DNA of 13,835 nucleotides from Eubacteriales Family XIII. Incertae Sedis bacterium (GCA_031272745.1 JAISTF010000091.1:1-13835); one strand, 5' to 3'. Counted from the first letter of the stretch, positions 1-11,162 are shown. Numbers and translations are program-made. The notes: generated by a model not told the origin, from the letters alone.

Positions 1-972
1 TATGACGAAAACTATACGGAGATCATCAATCTGCCACAGTACGACGAAAACGGCGTCCTGCTCAACCCCGACGATTTCTTTTTCGACATCATGCAGACGA
101 AGCTGACCTACCGCATGGACGTGGGCTGGGATGACACGAAGGAAGAGACGAAATACCGCGACTACGAGCTCGTGCCCGTCGGCATGATCAGCGGCGGGAT
201 GAGCGACTGGATCGTGAGCAACGGCTTCATCATCAGCCTCGAAAACATGAAGAAGCTCGAATCCGAGTACAAAAAGGCGACGGGCCAGAAAACAAGCAGC
301 TCGTCTTCGTCCGACGCTATGTTCTATTACGGCGCGGCGGAGGACGGCGGCACGACCACGGTCGAGGGCTACGAGACGGTCTATGTGAAAGCGGACGACG
401 TGCGCAATATGTCGGACATCGAAAAGACGATCAAAGAGACGGGCTATCAGATTTATTCGATGAGCGAGACGCGCAAGCAGCTCCAAGGCCAGGTCGCGCA
501 GACGCAGATGATGCTCGGTGGCCTTGCGGCCGTGTCGCTCTTCGTCGCGGCGCTGAACATCATGAACACGATGACGATGGCCATCACGGAGCGCACGCGC
601 GAAATCGGCGTGATGAAGGTGCTCGGCTGCAAGCTCGACAACATCCGCCAAATGTTCCTCATCGAATCCGGCGCGATCGGCTTCGTCGGCGGTCTTGTCG
701 GGGTGGCGTTGAGCTTCCTCTTGAGCCTGTTATTGAATAACATGACGACGCTCCTGGCGATGCTGGGCGTCGACACAAACATCGACATCGCGTCCGCGTT
801 CGGGCTGTCCGGGCTGTCTGACATGATGCCGGGCATGAAGCTGTCGGTGATCCCGCCGTGGCTCGTGGCGCTGGCGCTGGTCTTTGCGACGGCGGTGGGG
901 CTGCTGTCGGGCATCGCGCCGGCCAACCGCGCGGTGCGGATTTCGTCTTTGGAAGCCATCCGGCATGAGTGA
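1..972 (+). CDS. ABC transporter permease, MacB/FtsX type (C-terminal part, cut by window edge)
   Basis: The reading frame is open from base 1 and ends at TGA 970-972, giving 323 residues with no start in the window. The first ~165 residues are hydrophilic and look like the end of an extracytoplasmic MacB-type core domain, with a six-serine run near residues 100-105. Then come three hydrophobic segments at about residues 171-193, 223-246 and 285-307, the usual last three helices of the FtsX fold. The cytoplasmic loop after the first helix has the typical TERTREIGVMKVLG motif, and the protein ends with the family-like PANRAVRISSLEAIRHE. Family knowledge: such permeases pair with a LolD/MacB-like ATPase and move peptides, lipids or antimicrobials, or act as mechanotransmitters; the substrate cannot be told here. 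The ATPase gene, if linked, lies upstream of the window. The next gene starts 18 nt downstream on the same strand, so the two may be cotranscribed. Confidence 0.9.
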   Translation, partial: YDENYTEIINLPQYDENGVLLNPDDFFFDIMQTKLTYRMDVGWDDTKEETKYRDYELVPVGMISGGMSDWIVSNGFIISLENMKKLESEYKKATGQKTSSSSSSDAMFYYGAAEDGGTTTVEGYETVYVKADDVRNMSDIEKTIKETGYQIYSMSETRKQLQGQVAQTQMMLGGLAAVSLFVAALNIMNTMTMAITERTREIGVMKVLGCKLDNIRQMFLIESGAIGFVGGLVGVALSFLLSLLLNNMTTLLAMLGVDTNIDIASAFGLSGLSDMMPGMKLSVIPPWLVALALVFATAVGLLSGIAPANRAVRISSLEAIRHE

Positions 973-974
973 TG

Positions 975-983
975 AAAAGGAGG
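975..983 (+). promoter_or_regulatory. Ribosome binding site of the desulforedoxin-like gene
   Basis: AAAAGGAGG ends 7 nt before ATG 991. It begins just after the permease stop codon and decides the start of a gene too short for many gene finders. Confidence 0.8.
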
Positions 984-990
984 ATTTGCG

Positions 991-1158
991 ATGAAGATCG
1001 AGCGGGACGAGTTTTTGAAAGAGGCGGCGGCGTACGAGCCCGTCTACACGGAGAACGACAACACGGCGTACTGCCCGACCTGCAACAAGACGCTTGCGCT
1101 GAAGGCGGGGGACGAGATTCCGATCTGCTGCGGGAAGCTGATGGAGTTGATCGACTGA
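991..1158 (+). CDS. Desulforedoxin-like small metal-binding protein (55 aa)
   Basis: ATG at 991 is preceded by a strong AAAAGGAGG ribosome binding site (975-983) at 7 nt spacing; the stop is TGA 1156-1158. The 55-residue product has Cys28 and Cys31 as CPTC, then Cys46 and Cys47 in ICCGKLMEL. The pattern C-x2-C-x14-C-C followed by G-x-x-M closely matches the rubredoxin-like Fe(SCys)4 site of desulforedoxin and of the N-terminal domain of desulfoferrodoxin (C-x2-C-x15-C-C-G-x-x-M). The catalytic superoxide reductase domain of desulfoferrodoxin is absent, so this is a stand-alone metal site. By family analogy it would bind one iron (or zinc) and might carry electrons in oxygen or superoxide defence; the metal and the role are inference. 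The N-terminal ~25 residues are charged and carry no signal peptide. It probably shares a transcript with the permease upstream. No hairpin terminator follows before the convergent aminotransferase gene. Confidence 0.8.
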   Translation: MKIERDEFLKEAAAYEPVYTENDNTAYCPTCNKTLALKAGDEIPICCGKLMELID

Positions 1159-1164
1159 ACCTTC

Positions 1165-2316
1165 CTATAATAATGTAGCGATTTTTTCCGCGGCGCGGAG
1201 CAGGACGTCCCCGGGCTGCACGAGCGCGAAGCGCACCCAGCCTTCGCCGCCGGGGCCCGCGCTCGAGCCCGGCACGCTGAGGACGCCGGTCTTTTCGGCG
1301 AGCTCCATGCAGAAGCGCTTGTCGTCCTTCCCGTACCGCGCGGGGATCGGAAACCAGGTGAACATCGTGGCGGGGGTCTTCGGCACGTCCCAGCCCAAGC
1401 CGCGCAGGGCGTCCACGAAGGCGTCGCGGCGGCTGCGGTAGGCGGCGCGGTTGGACTCCACGATGTCCTGCGGGCCCGTGAGCGCGGCGACGGCCGCGAT
1501 CTGGTCGATGGCCGACAGCCCGTAGTCGATCTGCGTGCGGAAGCGCCGGTACGCGGCGAGGACCTCGCGGTTGCCGAGCGCAAACGAGATGCGCAGGCCC
1601 GAGAGGTTGTACGTCTTGGAAAGGGAATTGAACTCGACGCCGACGTCCATCGCCCCCGGTGTGGCGAGGAAGCTGCCCCCGGGCGGCCCGTCGTGGACGA
1701 GCTCCGAATACGCGTTGTCGTGGACGACGACGAGGTCGTATTCCTTTGCGAACCGCACGAGGTCCTCGTAAAACGAGGGCGGCGCGACCGCGCCGAGCGG
1801 GTTCGACGGATACGAAGCGAGGATGACGCGGGCCTTCCGCGCGACGGCGGGGTCGATTTCGGAAAAGTCGATCAAAAACCCGTTCTCCGGCCGCAGCGGC
1901 ACCAGGACGGCTTCGGCGCCCGCGAGCGTCGGCGCAAACGAAAACAGCGGGTAGTTCGGCGTGCCGACGAGCACGAGGTCGCCCGGTTTGCAAAGGACGT
2001 GGAAGAGGTGCGGCAGGCCTTCCTGCGTCCCGTAAACCGCGATGACCTGCTCCGCGTCCAAGCGCACGCCGTAGCGCCGCGCATACCAGGAGACGGCCGC
2101 GTCGGTCAGATCCGGCAGATCCCGCAGCACATATTTGTAGTTTTCCGGATCGGCCGCCGCCTCGGAGACGGCGCGCATCACATGCGGCGCGGGCGGCAGA
2201 TCGGGCGTGCCTGCCGAAAGGTCGATGACCTCGCCCCCGCCCGCGAGGATCCTGACCCGAAGCGCGTTCAGCACCTGCAAAATATTCGGTTGTGAAATCT
2301 CCTCTTTTTGTGTCAT
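1165..2316 (-). CDS. Fold-type I PLP-dependent aminotransferase (class I/II, DapL/AlaC-like)
   Basis: The 383-residue product starts at ATG (2316-2314) and ends at TAG (1167-1165). It has the full class I/II aminotransferase signature: GTPDLPP near residue 36, a Y-x-Y-V-L motif at 60-63, YPSNPLG at 169-175 (Asn172), Asp200 and Tyr203 in HDNAYSEL, the PLP Schiff-base lysine Lys234 in SLSKTYNLSGLR with phosphate-binding Arg242, and Arg362 near the C-terminus in the place of the substrate carboxylate-binding arginine. The VEF-x-SLSKTYN context resembles LL-diaminopimelate aminotransferase, AlaC and aspartate/methionine transaminase relatives. The amino donor and acceptor cannot be set from motifs, so no symbol is given. 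It is cytoplasmic, convergent with the permease/desulforedoxin pair (6 nt between stops) and divergent from rpoB. A GTG at 2358 would add 14 residues, but the ATG start gives a normal-length N-terminus. No Shine-Dalgarno sequence precedes either. Confidence 0.92.
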   Translation of the reverse strand: MTQKEEISQPNILQVLNALRVRILAGGGEVIDLSAGTPDLPPAPHVMRAVSEAAADPENYKYVLRDLPDLTDAAVSWYARRYGVRLDAEQVIAVYGTQEGLPHLFHVLCKPGDLVLVGTPNYPLFSFAPTLAGAEAVLVPLRPENGFLIDFSEIDPAVARKARVILASYPSNPLGAVAPPSFYEDLVRFAKEYDLVVVHDNAYSELVHDGPPGGSFLATPGAMDVGVEFNSLSKTYNLSGLRISFALGNREVLAAYRRFRTQIDYGLSAIDQIAAVAALTGPQDIVESNRAAYRSRRDAFVDALRGLGWDVPKTPATMFTWFPIPARYGKDDKRFCMELAEKTGVLSVPGSSAGPGGEGWVRFALVQPGDVLLRAAEKIATLL

Positions 2317-2326
2317 AATGATTGAC

Positions 2327-2332
2327 AGTATA
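2327..2332 (-). promoter_or_regulatory. Possible -10 element of the aminotransferase gene
   Basis: On the minus strand TATACT (preceded by GGG) lies 10 nt before the ATG at 2316. The region 17 nt further upstream is only a T-run, so there is no good -35 box. If used, transcription would start about 4 nt before the ATG and give an almost leaderless mRNA, in keeping with the missing Shine-Dalgarno. An alternative pair, TTGCAA at 2372-2367 and AATAAA 17 nt downstream, is also weak. Confidence 0.25.
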
Positions 2333-2358
2333 CCCGAAAAAAATTTATTAAAAAACAC

Positions 2359-2387
2359 TTGACATCTTGCAATTGAAATAATATCAT
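2359..2387 (+). promoter_or_regulatory. Sigma-A-type promoter of rpoB
   Basis: A perfect -35 box TTGACA (2359-2364) is followed by a 17-nt spacer and a -10 box TATCAT (2382-2387, 5 of 6 consensus positions). The surroundings are AT-rich, unlike the flanking coding DNA. The predicted start is near 2394, leaving a leader of about 54 nt before the rpoB ATG. This makes rpoB the first gene of its own transcription unit rather than an internal gene of an rplKAJL-rpoBC operon. Confidence 0.85.
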
Positions 2388-2432
2388 ATTAAGTTGCCGT
2401 ATAACGTGCCTGCGGCTTGTAGCGTTTAGTGC

Positions 2433-2439
2433 AAAGGAG
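2433..2439 (+). promoter_or_regulatory. Ribosome binding site deciding the rpoB start
   Basis: AAAGGAG lies 8 nt before ATG 2448. The alternative in-frame GTG at 2439-2441 overlaps the end of this site and could not be served by it, so ATG 2448 is the start. Confidence 0.85.
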
Positions 2440-2447
2440 TGAAAATT

Positions 2448-5400
2448 ATGCCCCAACCCGTCAAAATCGGCAACAAGGAACGCATGAATTATTCGACCAT
2501 CCGCGAAGTCGGGGAAATGCCGAATCTCATCCAAATCCAGACGGAATCTTACAAATGGTTTGTGAACGAGGGATTGAAGGAAGTTTTCTCCGATCTTTCC
2601 CCGATAGAGGACTTTGCCGGGACGCTCGCGCTGCATTTCAAGGAGCACCGGTATTACTTGAAGGACGATCCTTCCGGGGCGGAGGTGCCCAAGGAGGACG
2701 CGCCGAAATACAGCCAAGAGGAGTGCAAGGAGCGCGACGCCACGTATTCGGCGCCGCTGAAGGTGGACGTGGAGCTCGTGAACAAGGAGACGGGCACGAT
2801 CCAGAAGCAGGAAGTCTTCATGGGCGACTTTCCGCTGATGACCGAGAAGGGGACCTTCATCATCAACGGCGCGGAGCGCGTGGTCGTGACGCAGCTCGTC
2901 CGCTCGCCGGGCCCGTATTTCAGCGAGATGACCGCGAAGGACAAGACCGACAGGGAGCGGGCGACGGACAAGCCGGCGCCGAAAAAGCCGGAGCCGGAGA
3001 AGACGCCGGAGCAGGAAGCGGAAGCGGCGCGCAAGCATTACAAGGCGCAGATCATCCCGAACCGCGGGGCGTGGCTCGAGTACGAGACGGACGACAACGG
3101 CGTGCTCTATGTCCGCGTCGACCGCACGCGCAAACTGCCGGCGACGACGCTCATCCGCGCGCTGGCGGCGTCCAGCCCCGGAAACGAGAAGACGATGGAC
3201 GAGCGCCGCAAGAACGTGGCGGAAGTCGTCCTGAAGATGCTCGGCGTCGAAAAATCGAAAAACGACAAAGGCGAGCCGCTCACGGAAGAGGAGCGCAGGA
3301 TTCTCGACATCCTCGCCCCCGGCATTTCGCCGGAGCTCGGGGACGGCACGGAAGCGGACATCGCGAGGCTGTTCGGCGACGAGGCCCGACTGGTCGGCAC
3401 GCTGGCCAAGGACACGGCGCGGGATTACGAGGATTCGATCATCGAGATCTTCCGCAAGCTGCGCGCGGGCGAGATGGCAAACCCGGAAAATGCGCGGCGC
3501 CTGTTTGAAAACCTGTTTTTCGATCCGCGCCGCTACGACCTCGCGAAGGTCGGCCGCTACAAATACAACAAGAAACTCGGCCTTTCGGCGCGGCTCATGG
3601 GGCTGACGCTCGCGGAGGACGTCGTGGCGCCGTCGACGGGCGAGGTGCTCGCGAAGAAGGGCTATGTCTTTGAGGACGAGAAGGGCAGAAACAAGGCGCG
3701 CGACATCGAAAACGCCGGCGTCTTTTCCGTGAAGGTGACCGTGCACGACGAGCTCGCGCCGGATTCGCCCGCGCAGGATGTCGTGATCATCGGCAACCGC
3801 TTCGTGAAAGCGACGGGGCATCTGACGGCCGACCAGGCAAAGAAATATGAGGAGGCGGGGCTGCCGGAGAAGGTGCACTACCCGTCGTTCATGGCCGTCA
3901 TTTCGTTGCTGGAGAAAAAGGCGAAGGCGAGCAAGAAAAAGCTCGCGGACGACGACCTCATCGACGGGCTCGGCAATTTCCGGGCGGTGCTCTCGCCGAA
4001 AAACATGCTTGCGGACGACATCATCGCCTCGTTCAGCTATCTGATCGGCCTGCCGTACGGCATCGGCAGCGACGACGACATCGACCATCTCGGCAACCGC
4101 CGCGTGCGCACGGTCGGCGAGCTGTTGCAAAACCAGTTCCGCATCGGCCTTGCGCGCATGGAGCGCGCGGTGCGCGAGCGCATGACGATCCAGGACGTCG
4201 AGGTGTCCACGCCGCAGGCGCTCATGAACATCCGGCCCGTGACGGCGGCGATCAAGGAGTTTTTCGGAAGTTCGCAGCTGTCACAGTTCATGGATCAAAA
4301 CAATCCGCTCGCGGAGCTGACGCACAAACGCCGTCTGTCCGCGCTCGGACCGGGCGGCCTCTCCCGCGAACGCGCGGGCTTTGAAGTGCGCGACGTGCAC
4401 TATTCCCATTATGGCAGGATGTGCCCGATTGAGACGCCGGAAGGCCCGAACATCGGCCTCATCGGCTCGCTGACGACCTACGGCAAAGTCAACGAATACG
4501 GCTTCATCGAGACGCCTGATAGAAAGGTAGACAAAAAGACCGGCATCGTGACGGAGCAGATCGAGTATCTCTCGGCCGACGAGGAGGAGAGCCTCATCAT
4601 CGCGCAGGCAAACGAGCCGCTCGACAGCAAGGGGCATTTCGTGAACAAGCGCGTGGCGGCGCGGACGCGGAAGGGCGACTACGACCTCGTCAGCAAAGAG
4701 GTGGTCGACTACATGGACGTCTCTCCGAAGCAGGTCGTGTCGGTCGCGACGGCCATGATCCCGTTCCTCGAAAACGACGACGCAAACCGCGCGCTCATGG
4801 GTTCGAACATGCAGCGCCAGGCGGTGCCGCTGCTCGTGACGGAGGCGCCGATCATCGGCACGGGCATGGAACACAAGGCCGCGAAGGACAGCGGCATCGT
4901 CGTGCTGGCGAAAAACGCGGGCACGGTCGAGTACGTGGACGCGGACCAGATCCGCATCCGCAGGGACGACGCGAAGGGCGTGAAGAAAAAGGGCGCCAAG
5001 GAGGCCGGCGAGGAAGTCGACGTCTACCGGCTCCTGAAATTCAAGCGCTCCAACCAGGGGACGTGCATCAACCAGCAGCCGATCGTGCTGACCGGCGAGC
5101 ATGTCGAGGCGGGCGAGGTCATCGCGGACGGCCCGTCGACGGACGAGGGCGAGATCGCGCTCGGCAAGAACCTGCTCATCGGCTTCATGACGTGGGAAGG
5201 CTACAATTACGAGGACGCGATCATCCTCAACGAGCGGCTCATCATGGACGACGTGCTCACGTCGCTGCATATCGAAGAGTACGAGTGCGAGGCGCGCGAC
5301 ACGAAGCTCGGGCCCGAGGAAATCACGCGAGACATCCCGAACATCGGCGACGAAGCGCGCAAGGACCTCGACGAGACGGGCATCGTGCGCATCGGCGCGG

Positions 5401-6583
5401 AGGTGACGAGCTACGACATCCTCGTCGGGAAGGTCACGCCGAAGGGCGAGACGGAGCTGACCGCGGAGGAGCGCCTGCTGCGCGCCATCTTCGGCGAGAA
5501 GGCCCGCGAGGTGCGCGACACGAGCCTCAAGGTGCCGCACGGGGAGACGGGCATCGTCGTGGACATCAAGACGTTTTCGCGCGACGAGGGCGACGACCTC
5601 GCGCCGGGCGTGAACAAGCTCGTGCGCGTCTATGTCGCGACGAAGCGCAAGATCAGCGTCGGGGACAAGATGGCGGGGCGCCACGGCAACAAGGGCGTCA
5701 TCAGCCGCATCCTGCCCGAGGAGGACATGCCGTTCCTCGAAAACGGGATGCCGCTGCAGGTCATGCTCAACCCGCTCGGCGTGCCGAGCCGCATGAACGT
5801 CGGACAGGTGCTCGAAGTGCACCTCGGCCTCGCGGCGCGGGAAAAGGGCGGGTACATCTCGACGCCCGTGTTCGACGGCGCGCACGAAAAGGACATCACG
5901 GATCTGCTCGAAGAATGCGGCTACCCGAAGGACGGCAAGCTGTATCTGCGCGACGGGCGGACGGGCGAGAAATTCGACAATCCGGTCACGGTCGGATATA
6001 TGTACATGCTGAAGCTCCACCATCTCGTGGATGACAAGATCCACGCGCGCTCGACGGGCCCGTATTCGCTCATCACGCAGCAGCCGCTCGGCGGCAAGGC
6101 GCAGTTCGGCGGGCAGCGCTTCGGCGAGATGGAGGTCTGGGCGCTCGAAGCCTACGGCGCGGCCTATACGCTCCAGGAGATCCTGACGGTCAAGTCCGAC
6201 GACATCGTCGGGCGCGTCAAGACCTACGAGGCCATCGTCAAGGGCGACAACATCCCCGAGCCGAGCATCCCCGAGTCCTTCAAGGTGCTCATCAAGGAGA
6301 TGCAGAGCCTGTGCCTCGACGTCACGGTGCGCGACGAGGCCGGCGAGGAGATCGTGCTGCGCGAGTTTGCGGACCTCGGCGCTTCGACGTCGCTGGAGCG
6401 CATCATCTCGACGGACCGCCTGACGGACGACGAGGGGTATCTGCCGACGGAGACGGAGCCGCTCAGCTTCCTTGCGGACGACGACGAGGACGACGATGAC
6501 GACGACATCGCGCTGGATTTTTCCCTTTTGGATGACGACGAAACCGAGGACATTGCCGCGGAAGCGGAGGGGGTAGATGAAGA

Positions 6584-6587
<4 letters not shown>
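2448..6587 (+). CDS. rpoB: DNA-directed RNA polymerase subunit beta, with lineage-specific insertions
   Basis: The 1379-residue protein is the beta subunit of RNA polymerase and forms the catalytic centre with beta'. The rifampicin-pocket segment runs FFGSSQLSQFMDQNNPLAEL onward from residue 605, with Gln613, Asp616, His626 and Ser631 matching E. coli Q513, D516, H526 and S531, so a rifampicin-sensitive genotype is predicted. The active-site lysines are Lys1074 (GDKM) and Lys1082 (GNKG). The C-terminal GGKAQFGGQRFGEMEVWALE block that packs against beta' is intact. The protein is about 190 residues longer than B. subtilis RpoB. By eye the excess lies at about residues 160-199 (Pro/Lys/Glu-rich), 242-299, 451-510 and in an acidic tail at 1342-1379. 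The frame is unbroken across all of these, so they are not sequencing artefacts of the frameshift kind. The stop overlaps the rpoC ATG by 4 nt, which suggests translational coupling and equal synthesis of the two subunits. Confidence 0.98.
6477..6506 (+). repeat. GAC/GAG/GAT codon run encoding ten acidic residues at the end of RpoB
   Basis: Ten consecutive acidic codons (residues 1344-1353; GAC except one GAG and one GAT) form a short imperfect trinucleotide repeat inside rpoB. It is part of a 38-residue tail in which 22 residues are Asp or Glu and none is Lys or Arg. Such a run could vary in length by slippage without shifting the frame. Confidence 0.8.
6566..6573 (+). promoter_or_regulatory. 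Ribosome binding site of rpoC inside rpoB
   Basis: GGAGGGGG ends 10 nt before the rpoC ATG at 6584 and lies within the last codons of rpoB. It supports reinitiation at the overlapping ATGA. Confidence 0.7.
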
Positions 6588-10549
<3,962 letters not shown>

Positions 10550-10550
10550 T

Positions 10551-10579
10551 TTGAAAGCGTCCGTGTGTTAATATATGAT
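10551..10579 (+). promoter_or_regulatory. Sigma-A-type promoter ahead of rpsL
   Basis: TTGAAA (10551-10556) and TATGAT (10574-10579) are separated by exactly 17 nt and each matches consensus at 5 of 6 positions. The element begins 2 nt after the rpoC stop, in the only AT-rich stretch of the rpoC-rpsL gap. A start near 10586 would allow the str genes to be transcribed independently of rpoBC. No terminator hairpin precedes it, so read-through from rpoC is also expected. Confidence 0.65.
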
Positions 10580-10615
10580 TTCGCGGCCCGTGAAAAGGCC
10601 TGAAAAATTTTGCGG

Positions 10616-10623
10616 AAAGGAGG
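10616..10623 (+). promoter_or_regulatory. Ribosome binding site of rpsL
   Basis: AAAGGAGG, a near-perfect anti-16S match, lies 7 nt before the rpsL ATG at 10631. Confidence 0.85.
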
Positions 10624-10630
10624 AAATTGA

Positions 10631-11047
10631 ATGCCGACAATCAACCAACTCGTCAGAGAAGGCAGGCAGACCGCCGTCAAGAAATCGACCGCGCCCGCGC
10701 TGCTGAAAGGGCTCAATACGATTCACCGGCGGCCGACGGATGCGCGGTCCCCGCAGAAGCGCGGTGTGTGCACGTCCGTGAAGACGGTCACGCCGAAGAA
10801 GCCCAATTCCGCGCTGCGCAAGGTCGCCCGCGTGCGCCTGTCCAACGGCATCGAGGTCATCGCCTACATCCCGGGCATCGGCCACAATTTGCAGGAGCAT
10901 AGCGTGGTCATGATCCGCGGCGGCAGGGTGAAGGATCTCCCGGGCGTGCGGTACCACATCATCCGGGGCATCCTCGATACGTCGGGCGTGTCGAACCGGC
11001 TGAAAGCCCGCTCGAAATACGGCGCCAAACGGCCGAAACAGAAGTAG
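10631..11047 (+). CDS. rpsL: 30S ribosomal protein S12
   Basis: The 138-residue protein is S12, which lies at the decoding centre of the 30S subunit and affects tRNA selection accuracy. Recognisable blocks are PQKRGVCT (41-48), TVTPKKPNSALRK (52-64), IPGIGHNLQEHSVV and GGRVKDLPGVRYH. Lys56 corresponds to the classic streptomycin-resistance position (K42/K43 of E. coli), and the lysine of RVKDLPG is also the wild-type residue, so a streptomycin-sensitive S12 is predicted. The ~14-residue extension between the N-terminal helix and PQKRG is normal for Bacillota S12 (B. subtilis is also about 138 aa). It has a strong ribosome binding site and its own promoter. A 115-nt spacer, longer than needed for a start site, separates it from rpsG. 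Confidence 0.98.
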   Translation: MPTINQLVREGRQTAVKKSTAPALLKGLNTIHRRPTDARSPQKRGVCTSVKTVTPKKPNSALRKVARVRLSNGIEVIAYIPGIGHNLQEHSVVMIRGGRVKDLPGVRYHIIRGILDTSGVSNRLKARSKYGAKRPKQK

Positions 11048-11052
11048 TCAAA

Positions 11053-11136
11053 CGGTTCACAAATTCCATATTGTGCCGCGGCGGACAGCTCCTGATTCGG
11101 GGCGTGCCGTCGAGTACCTGCAGCCTGTTGGCTGTA
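11053..11136 (+). promoter_or_regulatory. Structured rpsL-rpsG spacer; candidate S7-responsive leader
   Basis: The 115-nt spacer (11048-11162) holds two inverted repeats. First, CACAA (11058-11062) pairs with TTGTG (11071-11075) over an 8-nt loop, extended by CGG (11053-11055) pairing with CCG (11076-11078) across a two-T bulge. Second, CAGCC (11121-11125) pairs with GGCTG (11130-11134) over a TGTT loop, extended by a G-U and a T-A pair to 11119-11136. ACAGC (11085-11089) could instead pair with GCTGT (11131-11135), an alternative to the second hairpin. The second hairpin ends about 10 nt before the rpsG ribosome binding region. In E. coli the rpsL-rpsG intercistronic RNA is the S7 autoregulatory site, so the same role is possible here; this is inference from position and foldability only. 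Confidence 0.35.
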
Positions 11137-11162
11137 TGTCAGAAGAAAGGGAAGAGGTCATC

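Noticed and set aside
969..1178. A 69-codon plus-strand frame over the desulforedoxin-like gene
   Set aside because: It has no ribosome binding site and no family motif, whereas the overlapping 991-1158 frame has both.
1182..1199. T-run plus inverted repeat TCCGC-GGC-GCGGA as a terminator between convergent genes
   Set aside because: On the + strand the T-run precedes the hairpin, and on the - strand the hairpin is followed by A's. Neither orientation gives an intrinsic terminator, and it lies within the aminotransferase coding sequence.
659..1993. A 444-codon minus-strand frame overlapping the aminotransferase
   Set aside because: It is Arg/Ala/Pro-rich and out of frame with a gene that shows complete PLP-enzyme motifs.
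2317..2358. GTG 2358 as the aminotransferase start
   Set aside because: It adds 14 residues rich in Phe/Ile translated from AT-rich intergenic DNA and overlaps the rpoB promoter -35 region; the family N-terminus fits ATG 2316.
2439..2447. GTG 2439 as the rpoB start
   Set aside because: It overlaps the AAAGGAG ribosome binding site that serves ATG 2448.
1..2447. Possible mobile or defence island next to rpoB
   Set aside because: No transposase, integrase, tRNA, direct repeat or attachment site is visible, and base composition and codon use match the rest of the window.
4260..4355. Possible rifampicin-resistance substitutions in RpoB
   Set aside because: All the common resistance positions (Gln613, Asp616, His626, Ser631, Leu633) hold the wild-type residue.
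10796..10816. Possible streptomycin-resistance substitution in S12
   Set aside because: Lys56 in TPKKPNS and the lysine of RVKDLPG are wild type.
11073..11162. N-terminal extension of S7 from GTG 11073 or ATG 11136
   Set aside because: S7 proteins begin at the MPRKG/MARRG position, and the upstream codons coincide with candidate RNA hairpins.
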